Assembly (NCBI RefSeq): GCF_004193775.1
Contig: NC_041005.1
Location: 16,587,865-16,651,864, forward strand
Source: Glycine soja
Taxonomy: Eukaryota > Streptophyta > Magnoliopsida > Fabales > Fabaceae
Reading direction: 5' to 3'
DNA: 64,000 bases
In this document: piece after piece, positions 56,281-64,000 of the stretch
Position numbering within the stretch: position 1 is the first letter of the stretch
Layout of the letters: every line of letters begins with the position of its first letter
The notes under the pieces: generated by a model
The model's input: only the letters and a program-made list of their open reading frames with translations
The model's database searches: none
Told to the model about the DNA's origin: nothing
Position numbers and translations under genes: made by a program

Positions 56281-56977
56281 TTACCTAAAAAAGGGGTGGA
56301 TCAAGACTCCGACATGAATGATGCAATGCGTATGCATGAAACAGAAAGAAAACAACACAAAGGGGTAATTCATACATACGAGACCACATAGATCCAATTT
56401 TAATGCTACGTTAGGGCATGATGGCGCCTCGACGTAGCATTAAAAAGGTTACGTATTACTCTTAAAGAAACCAAACACCACTAGCAAAAAAACTGTAAAC
56501 TAGTGTTATTTATCAAAAGATGCATGAGAACAAATGGCACGGAGCGTGTTTGCTCTTTGCCCCTATTTGGGAACCTATAGGACAATATCTAGGGGTCTCT
56601 AATAACTACTCCCCAACAATTCATAACTCACACGACTATTTTCTAGAGGTATCATCACTCAAGATAATAATATTGTGGCGGTATGGAATACCAGCGACAA
56701 CACATTATAAAGAGAGAAAGCTCTAGATGAGGTTTCACTATTATCAACCAAGTCGGAGACCTAGCATGATGATAGATTCACCTTCACTCCTTAAATTCCC
56801 ATGAACCTGGGTATAGTGCCCCCTTTTTTTTTTTACTCAAACCCGTGGGTGCTTAGAATGCAGTGTAAAGAATGCGAAATAGACAACAGTTATTTACATT
56901 TTACATAGTTCAACAAATTCACACACAAAGTTTCACAATTCCACAATTCCTTAAAATAAGCCTAACTCACAAAAAGA
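56281..56977 (-). other. Leader before ORF1, element D
   Basis: Divergent but recognisable relative of the A/C leader (GGTCTCCGACTTG, TAGAGCTTTCTCTCTTT, CTATACCCAGGTTCATGG). No gene. Confidence 0.55.
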
Positions 56978-56995
56978 TCCCCAGTGGAGTCGCCA
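56978..56995 (-). other. Primer binding site, element D
   Basis: TGGCGACTCCACTGGGGA on the minus strand, identical to A, B and C. Confidence 0.8.
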
Positions 56996-56997
56996 AC

Positions 56998-58600
56998 TGT
57001 CGTGACGTGCCCTTTTGAGGGCAAGCGAAGGCGAGGCTCACGGGTGCGCTTTCCAAAGGAGGAAAGATGCGCGGAGTCGCCACCAACGTTTATTTGTGGA
57101 AAACGTCGGAAAAACCGAAGGAAACCGGTCAAAATGAAAATTCTAAGTTCGAGAGTTGTATTTACGCTTGAGGAAGGTATTAGCACCTCTCACGTTTGTC
57201 TCAAAGGACAACAGCCTATTTTTTAGAATCGTGGAAATTGTATTACCTTAACTTTTATTTTTTTTTTATTTTTTGAGGTCGACAAAAGCGGGGCTTTTGC
57301 TCCTACGTACCCTCCATCGAAGAGGAAATCAGACCTACGTAGTTCTTTCTTATGCGTGAATCAAGTGATTCTTTTTACTCGAAAGGTGATCATTTTAAGG
57401 CGTTGGACCTTAAAAATGATCCATTTTACTTGGTAAGAAACTGAAATGATAAACTTTCAAAACCCTATTTTTTGTGGACGAGCTTGACTAGGCGAGTTGA
57501 TTTTAGCCTTAGTTTCACTTTAGTTATTAGTCAATTCAATTAAGAATGAGAAATACCAAAGAGAAAACGTCCGATTGATTTTTCGCTTTATTTTACTAAA
57601 AGGTATTTTTTGATTATTATATTATTATTTTACCTCTTTTTTGATTTCCAACGTGGTTACCGCACAACCGAACGGTCGGAATTCATTTTAAACGAAATTA
57701 ACGGATGATACAATTCAAACGATCGGTGGAAATTTATTTTATTTTTAGATTAGGCGAGAAATGACTTAAATAAATGACTTAAGCACGTCAAAAGGGGGTA
57801 TAAAAAGCGAATGAAAACGAGAATAAAAATACATGAAACAAAATGTGGACCACTACGGGTACATAGAATGAATTGAAAAGCTCGGTTCAAGGTACTTACC
57901 CGTTGAAGACTGAAGAAAACGAAGAACGAACGATGAATGTTGAAGAACGGTCGAGAATCTTCGCGTAATTACTCATAGAAACGTTACGGAAGCGCCTCAG
58001 CTTGGATTTTCTTCACGGAAATAATTTTTCTCAGCAATTTCGAGAGAATGAGAAGTGCCAAGAAGGCTGAACCCCTTTTCCCTTCACTCCTCCCCCTATT
58101 TATAGCAAAATAGGGGAGGAGCTTGCCACCCAGCTCGCCCAGGCGAGCAAGGTTGCTTCCTCCAGAAGCAATAGCCTTCTGGAGGAAGAATCTGGAAGGC
58201 CCAGGTGGGCCTGATTGCTATGTGTACCCCCCTTTTTACTAAATGCACCCCCTCTACCTTTTTTGGTAATCTTTTTCCGTAACGTTACGAAAGTTTACGA
58301 ATTTCGTAACGATACTTATTTTCCTTCCGCAAGGTTACGAGTCCTTACGGATTATGTATTTACTCTTTTTTTAGCTTTTGAAGAAGTTACGAAAACTCAC
58401 GGATTGCGAAAAATACCTCCTTTCGATTTCCGTCACATCACGGAATTTTCACGGATCGCGTAAGCCTGCTTCCTTTTGATTTTCGGCACGTCTCGGGACT
58501 TCACATATTGTGCAACAAAGGGTGCCAAATATCTCGAAGCGGCCAGTCAATGGTTGTATATCATCAAATTATAATCCCCGGACGAAATTAGGGTATGACA
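56998..58600 (-). repeat. Element D 5' LTR
   Basis: 1603 bp, TGTCATACCC to CGTCACGACA on the minus strand. TATA box at 58097-58104 and one GCTCGCCTGGGCGAGC palindrome near 58130-58150, as in C. The terminal GTCACGACA differs from the GTTGCGACA of the other copies. Confidence 0.92.
58097..58104 (-). promoter_or_regulatory. TATA box of D 5' LTR
   Basis: TATAAATAGGGGG on the minus strand. Confidence 0.75.
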
Positions 58601-59230
58601 GTAGGTACTTGATGTAAATATATTTCTATCTATGTAATGATGTTTTGTGTGTTCTCTATGCTATTTGCTTTTCATTGCAGTGTGCTTTTACCTTGATCAT
58701 GTAGATGCATGCTTTGTTAAGGTCATTCAACAGTGGGAACTGGTCTGATTCTAAAGTCCTTGGTAGTACGGGACTAAGTTGTTGTGCTATCACGAGGGAT
58801 CGGGGTACAAGAACTTAGTTGTGTATGTGTGTCTTAATGCGGTCTTGGTTTAGTTTAGTCTTACAAGAGGGATTTGCGGATGAGGCTTGATCAAGAGTGG
58901 GCTAGGCTATCATGAGGAATCTGGGTCTAGCAGTCCAGGAGACAACATAGGAACGCATGAGCATTGTTAAATAGAGAACATCCATTTTAGCATCAGGAAC
59001 CTATCAGGAAGACCAACGCTTCCTCTACTTGTTTTTACATAGTATTTCTCTTGCGTGATTTTCTTTCTTTTTGCCTAGATAGTTTAAATACCTGTCCGTA
59101 ACCACAATTATATTTTCATAAAAGACGTCTATTTATCGAAATAGCTTGCCAGATAACACAAGTTCCCCGAGAGTTCGATACTTGGTTCTTACCGTTTTAT
59201 ACTACTTGTGCGATTTGGTGCACTTGCTGG
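58601..59230. repeat. Repeat R1, copy a (other LTR element)
   Basis: About 630 bp, ~85-90% similar by eye to 62234-62870. Shared words include TGATGTTTTGTGTGTTCTCT, TGTGTGTCTTAATGCGGTC and CCGTTTTATACTACTTGTGC. The last of these resembles the end of the LTR or leader in other plant gypsy elements; that link is from memory. No gene. Confidence 0.7.
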
Positions 59231-59407
59231 CCGCGAACAAGAAACAACTCCCGAACCCTCATTTTCAAAATTCACAGACCTTCGTCTTTTTGGTTTTTCT
59301 AATGTTTTTCTCGAATAAACGTTGGTAGCGACTCCATGCATTTTCTTCATGAGAAGATGCTCCATTTTGTTTCGCCTCGCCCTCCCGCCGAAGGGTAGGT
59401 TGCGACA
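59231..59407 (+). repeat. 3'-terminal fragment of a diverged Ogre/Tat LTR
   Basis: About 175 bp ending GCCGAAGGGTAGGTTGCGACA, interrupted here only for length, preceded by CAACTCCCGAACC and AATAAACGTTGGT, all in the order of the LTR end in A (1906-2073). Plus strand, more decayed than the other copies. It abuts R1 copy a with no visible LTR start. Confidence 0.75.
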
Positions 59408-61460
59408 AGTAATATTATTAAATAGATAGGAAGATAAAATGACATCAAAAGTAGTTGGTTATCAAGTTCCCAACAAAAGGGGGGTTTAGCCTCTCATTGT
59501 CATGAAGGCTTTACAATTGCTAGAGGGGGGAATATTTAGTAAAAGGGGGAATAGATAAGAAATAGAATTGAGGGAAGGAATGGCTCCCAATGCTTGCTTC
59601 TCCTTCTTCTAGCCTTTTCCTTATATAAGGAATTGTATTCTCTTGAATTTTCTGTGTGGTTTTTCCTTCTTCTTTCTACTTCTTTTATAGGTGCAGCTTA
59701 GTTTTTACACAACCTTCGCACTGAGCGCGCTTGTCGCACTTAGTGAGCATGTTGGCAATGTCTCGCGCTTAGCGTGTGGGCTGTGCTAAGCGCGACTCTT
59801 TCCTGATTTAGCCTTCTCTCCTCAATTAGCCCTACTTTCCTGAATTATCCTGTTGGCGCTATGCGTGTTGTTTCCGCTAAGCCTGAGCCTCGTGCTAAGT
59901 GCCCTAAACGTGCTAAGTTCGCCTCTTTAGAATTCCAATTTTATGTTACTCACTAAGCATCAAAAGTTTATCGACTTTTAATATTCTCTACGCAAAAACT
60001 TAAATGATGTTAAATTAACAATTGTTTGCTCAAAAGAGAAGAATTAGGAGAGAAAAATTACAAGTTCCTATATAATTTAACCCCAAAATATACTCATAAT
60101 TAGCAGTTATCAAACTCTCCCAAATTTAAAGCTTTGCTTGTTTTCAAGCAAAAGGAAAAGTTTGAGTTTACAAATCACATTTCATGAGATAACTACATGC
60201 ATTCAAAAAAGCTTCATTAGTCAATTCTCGAGTTCACAATTGTCATAAGTTCATGAAAGAAGCAGAACAAGATGCATTTCAAATGAAAGGATAGCAAGAA
60301 TGAAAGATCACAAGGAATAATCACCAAACTTCAGTCCTTTAAAGGCTAGTGTTTCTCTCAATCCCACAAGTGTCTTGGTAAAAGTTTTTCAAATATAACA
60401 ACTGAATAGTAAAATTCCTAACTTTGAACATCATCTAAATCAAATGGAATCATACATGCACAATATGGATCGCTAAAGACTTTATTAGACTTATAACGTG
60501 GCTGGGCTAACAAAGAAATTATGGTTTTTCTTGGATTCAAAACTTAGGATCTAGGAGAGCATTCATTCCCCCAAATTATTGACAAACCACAACTTAGAAT
60601 TTTTCTACAAAACCAACCTTATTACTTTGCTACTCTTTTCAGCACATACATTTTCTTTGATAATGGTTTACACCAGCTTTTATTCTTTAAAGTAATGTTT
60701 GTTTTTCCAATGTAATAACATTCATACTAGGCTGGAGTAAAACCACATTTTGTGACTCAATGTAACTAGTGTTGTTTATTCATTTTCCTGCAATAGAAAT
60801 TCACCCAAAACATTCCCCCAAATTTGGGACAAATTTGTCTGGATCCATGAGTATAAAATGTGGTTTTACTTGTCCTACAACCTAAGAAAGGGTAGTTAGT
60901 CAATATTAACTTTTTAGGCTTGGGTTCCAATGACAAAAATTTACATTAGGCTCAAAAAGGGTGCAAGGGATACATTCATTCACAGGATGGCTTTTTGACT
61001 AAGTAGCTAAAATAACAAACAAGGCCTTGATCATTTCCACATCATACATGCATTTCAAGAAATCCAAGAATCATGCAAAATCAGGAAATTAAAACCATTC
61101 ATTCTCTCACAATTTAAAGTTCACACAACTTACCGAGTTTCATTGAAGTATAAATGTTCTCATTCCATGCTTTTTTGTCAGAAATACCAGCTTTTTCACT
61201 CTTGTACTGTTATTTCACACTCCAGTACTTACACTGACGCCTACTAGCATGAGAATCAGTAATTCACACGATGTAGTCATCGTCAGCTCTGGCCATGGTG
61301 CCTAAGATCCCTACGTAGCAGTGATGTCCACGATGTAGTCATCGTCAACTCTGGTCTTAGCGGCATCATTGTTACCCACGTCAGAGGTGTCACCTCCCTA
61401 CAGAAGAGGGTTGGACTCCTGGTCAACAACCGACTGCAGAAAAGCCTATGGCATCATTGT
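59408..61460. other. AT-rich non-coding repeat-derived DNA
   Basis: No recognisable gene. A cluster of GCGCTTAGCG and GCTAAGCGCG words lies at 59730-59900, a known flavour of soybean LTR sequence. Two 26-bp copies containing CACGATGTAGTCATCGTCA lie at 61267 and 61331. The rest (59950-61250) is AT-rich and looks like the internal region of a degenerate LTR element. Confidence 0.5.
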
Positions 61461-62233
61461 TAGTCGGTGAAAACGACTAACTTTTGTGTATAACACTTGT
61501 ATAAATTGTATCAAACTCTCCCAATTTATGGTTATTTTGTAATGTTATAAGTATTTTCTGTTAAGTATAGGTAATAAATACTTAGTATTTCCATTTTGTG
61601 TGTTTAATAATCATTTTCTCTCAATTTCAGGTTAATTAGGTAAGCTTTGGAAAAGGTTGTTTTCACCTTCTCGCTAAGCCAATCTGCTGGCTTAGCGAGC
61701 ATCCGCTAAGCGTAACATTCCTGGTCTAAGCACGAGGAAGAATCCAGAAGAAGATGAGTTGTACAGGTTTGCTAAGCGCACCGCTTCATCTCTCTAAGCG
61801 CACCGCTTCAGTTCATCCGCTAAGCGAGAAAGGCACGCTAAGCCAAAAATCACTAACGTGCACTAAGCGGTCCATACGTGCGCTAAGCGCACGAGCATGA
61901 ACAAGGCCACCTATTTAAGCCTGAAATCAGATTTTGTTAAGGGAGTTTGGACTGGGATTCAAAGCTTTGCATGTCTAGGGTTTCTAGAGAGAGAAAGGTC
62001 CAAGTTCCAGAGAGTTTTGAGAGATTTTGCTGTGTGAAGATCTGCAAAGATCGGAGCTCGAAGTAGGAGCCGGTTTGAGAGCTTGAGATGAGTTTGTGAG
62101 TGATTGTAAGATCCTAGAGGTGCAGGAGACATCCTCACCACTTGTAGTTTTGCAATCTTTCATCTTGTTTTTCTCTTTGTTGTTAAGAAGGCTTCTTGGT
62201 ATGGAAAGCTAAATCCTCTGTTGGATCTTCCCT
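61461..62233. repeat. Probable LTR portion upstream of R1 copy b
   Basis: Begins near a TGTTAGTCGGTGAAAACGAC word that is itself an inverted repeat (GTTAGTCG/CGACTAAC). It contains many CGCTAAGCG-type words (61670-61880) and runs straight into R1 copy b. No ORF. The element identity is unknown. Confidence 0.45.
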
Positions 62234-62870
62234 GTAGGTACCTGATGTAAATATATGTTTATCTATTTAATGATGTTTTGTGTGTTCTCTGTGCTATCTA
62301 CTTTTCATCCCAGTATGCCTTTACCTTGATCACATAAATGCATGCTTTGTTAGGGTCATTCAACAGTGGAAATTGGTCTGACTCTAAATTCCTTGATAGT
62401 GCAGGGCTGAGTTGTCGTGCTTTCAAGAGGAATCGGGGTGTGATAAGTTAGTTGAGTATGTGTGTCTTAATGCGGTCCTGGTTGAGTTAAGTCTTACAAA
62501 AGGAATCTGTGGACGATGCTTGATCAGGATTAGGCTAAGCTATCATGATGAACTGGGGTTTAGTATTTCAGGAGACACCATAAGAACACATGAGCATTGT
62601 TAGATAGAGAATATCATTTTAGCATCAGGCACCTATTAGGAAGACCAACGTGTTCTCTACTTGTTTTTACACATCATTTCTCTCACGTGGTTTTCTTTCT
62701 TTTTGCACAGATATTTTATACACTTGTTCATATTCACACTTACTTTTACACAATAGACGCCTATTTGCTGAAATAGCTTACCAAGTAACACAAGTTCCCC
62801 GAGTGTTCGATACTCGGTTCTTACCGTTTTATACTACTTGTGCGATCCGGTGCACTTGCCGGAAGCCCGA
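62234..62870. repeat. Repeat R1, copy b
   Basis: Homologous to 58601-59230. The match starts at GTAGGTAC, exactly where element D ends at the other copy, which shows that D inserted into an R1-type element. Downstream (62871-63082) is a purine-rich stretch without a recognised product. Confidence 0.7.
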
Positions 62871-63082
62871 ACAATCATTAGGGGAGGCTCCATAGAATGG
62901 TGGAGGAAGAACTGATGCAGGTTCTGGATGATGAGGCGCTGACCATGATAGAGGCTCTGCATCATCTAGAAGAGATGCTCCTACTAGGAAGAGGAGGAAG
63001 AAGAAGGGCAGGTAGAAGTAGATGTGGCAGAAGGCAGGACGACCGATGGTGGTGGTGCGCCTTGAGTAGCTCAGACCTGGGC

Positions 63083-63986
63083 CTACCTTGGCCCTAGAAA
63101 TCTAATAGAAGAATCTGTCAGATTCCAACAATTCTTCTTAATGTAGGCCAAGTTAATCACTAGGCTAAGGGACTCGTACGTCAATGTATCAGAGTCAACT
63201 CCCTGAGCATCACATAAAGCAGTAATCAGTGTGGGGAAGCCAAGTCTGGACGTATTGGAGTGGGTGATCTGTGTAATCTATTATGAAATCATACCGCCCA
63301 CATCCATGCCCATCTTTATCACAAGCCCATATATCAAGCAAGCCTAGTCCATGTTAATGTCTGACGTGTGGGAGGTCTGAGCGAAGTTGGAGTAGGACAA
63401 CACGCTCTAGGTCTAGGCCAAGGTGGTGAAGTCCTTTCGCAGAATCTTCCATGAAACTCCCTCGGCGTTCAACATGAATCGCCCCTGGTGTGCATAGCTC
63501 GACTGCAATGGCCTCACGATTAGGATACGTGTGGAGGTACTGGGGGTAGGAGGTAAGATGCTCCTTCTCCAGCACGATGACTGGGGTCCCAAGAAACTCA
63601 TGCAATGCCTCAGTGTTGAATCGGATGGTTTGCCCCTGCAGCCTTTACTACTTCGGTGAACCGTCCTCTAGATCATAGATGTTGGAGTAGAACTCCTTCA
63701 CCAGAGTGATGTCAATCTGCTTCTTTGGCAGGTGGGTGAGTCGTTGGTGCCACTAACGCCTCTAGAGCTCGCCATAAAACTCATCGTACATGCTCGAGGC
63801 GACCTCCACGTTCCTCGCCGGAGAATGTTTTAGAGATGAACGTTCACCTAGTACCGGACCCATGTGGTCTCTAAAGCGAACCAGAAGGAATCCCAGGTGG
63901 AATACCCTCCCAGTGGTTGGCCGGGTCCAGTGCAACATTTCCTTGAAGCCATCTACAAAAGAAAAATAAGAAAATATTAGAAACAA
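63083..63986 (-). pseudogene. PF20167-like gene remnant of another element
   Basis: Antisense frames with several stops and shifts align to the aORF of A in order: LVKEFYSNIYD (A: FYANAW), LHEFLGTP, then LIYGLVIKMGMDVGGMI (A: LVYAILTRMSIHVAQLI) and RLGFPTLITALC (A: RALGFPALITGLC). The identity is low, so it is a distant homologue and not a copy of the A aORF. It probably belongs to the R1-type element. Not functional. Confidence 0.7.
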
Positions 63987-64000
63987 AAATAAGAAACAAG

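Larger units (their letters stand above)
54282..58600 (-). mobile_element. Element D: 5' part of an older Ogre/Tat-like element
   Basis: Minus strand: 5' LTR (56998-58600), primer site, leader, frameshifted ORF1, start of gag, then cut by element A. It continues at 223-1. Sequence identity to A and C is clearly lower than between A and C, so it is another subfamily. The base order after the LTR (GTAGG) is the expected right-hand target duplication; its partner is outside the window. Confidence 0.9.

Noticed and set aside
59408..61460. Host gene in the right flank
   Set aside because: All frames are short, AT-rich and without motif; the neighbouring words are LTR-like.

Overview
This window is plant nuclear DNA made almost entirely of nested LTR retrotransposons. 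I find no host gene, tRNA or rRNA. The repeat vocabulary points to a legume, most likely soybean or another Glycine: LTRs carrying the GCTCGCCCAGGCGAGC palindrome, CGCTAAGCGC-type motifs on the right, and TAATCGATTACC-type motifs. The species is an inference.

The main elements belong to the Ty3/gypsy Tat lineage and are Ogre-like. Marks of this group that I can see are an extra ORF1 (DUF7745-like, with a coiled coil) upstream of gag, an aspartic protease followed by a G-patch, a short intron between pro and RT, a primer site beginning TGGCGACTCC, and a long 3' region with tandem repeats. They also carry a second extra ORF downstream of pol (aORF), which resembles the putative plant transposon protein family PF20167.

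Four related elements are nested. Element D (minus strand; 54282-58600 plus 1-223) is the oldest and was split by element A (plus strand; 224-54281). A was then hit twice. Element B (plus; 6416-21873, TSD CAAGT) landed in the gag zinc knuckle. Element C (minus; 26095-46829, TSD CCTTC) landed between RNase H and integrase. Removing B and C on paper restores the A reading frame at both sites. By-eye LTR differences fit the order: about 0.3% within B, about 0.3% within C, and about 1% for A over its surviving 629 bp.

C is the best-preserved copy, with an uninterrupted ORF1 and an uninterrupted RT-RNase H-integrase ORF of 1127 codons. Its gag-pro is broken by many single-base indels beside a 100-N assembly gap. 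A has an intact aORF but a pol with two nonsense codons. B has lost pol and is non-autonomous, yet is recent. Right of D (58601-64000) lie fragments of other LTR elements and a decayed antisense PF20167-like gene.

The most interesting observations are these. (1) A precise presence/absence polymorphism of a 1218-bp GT-AG intron in front of the aORF (present in C, absent in A). (2) A chimeric LTR in B, whose U3 is A-like and whose R-U5 is C-like, with the switch close to the expected transcription start. (3) 3' regions built as trains of hairpins whose two arms change together from unit to unit. (4) An N gap whose edges abut exactly when compared with the A copy.
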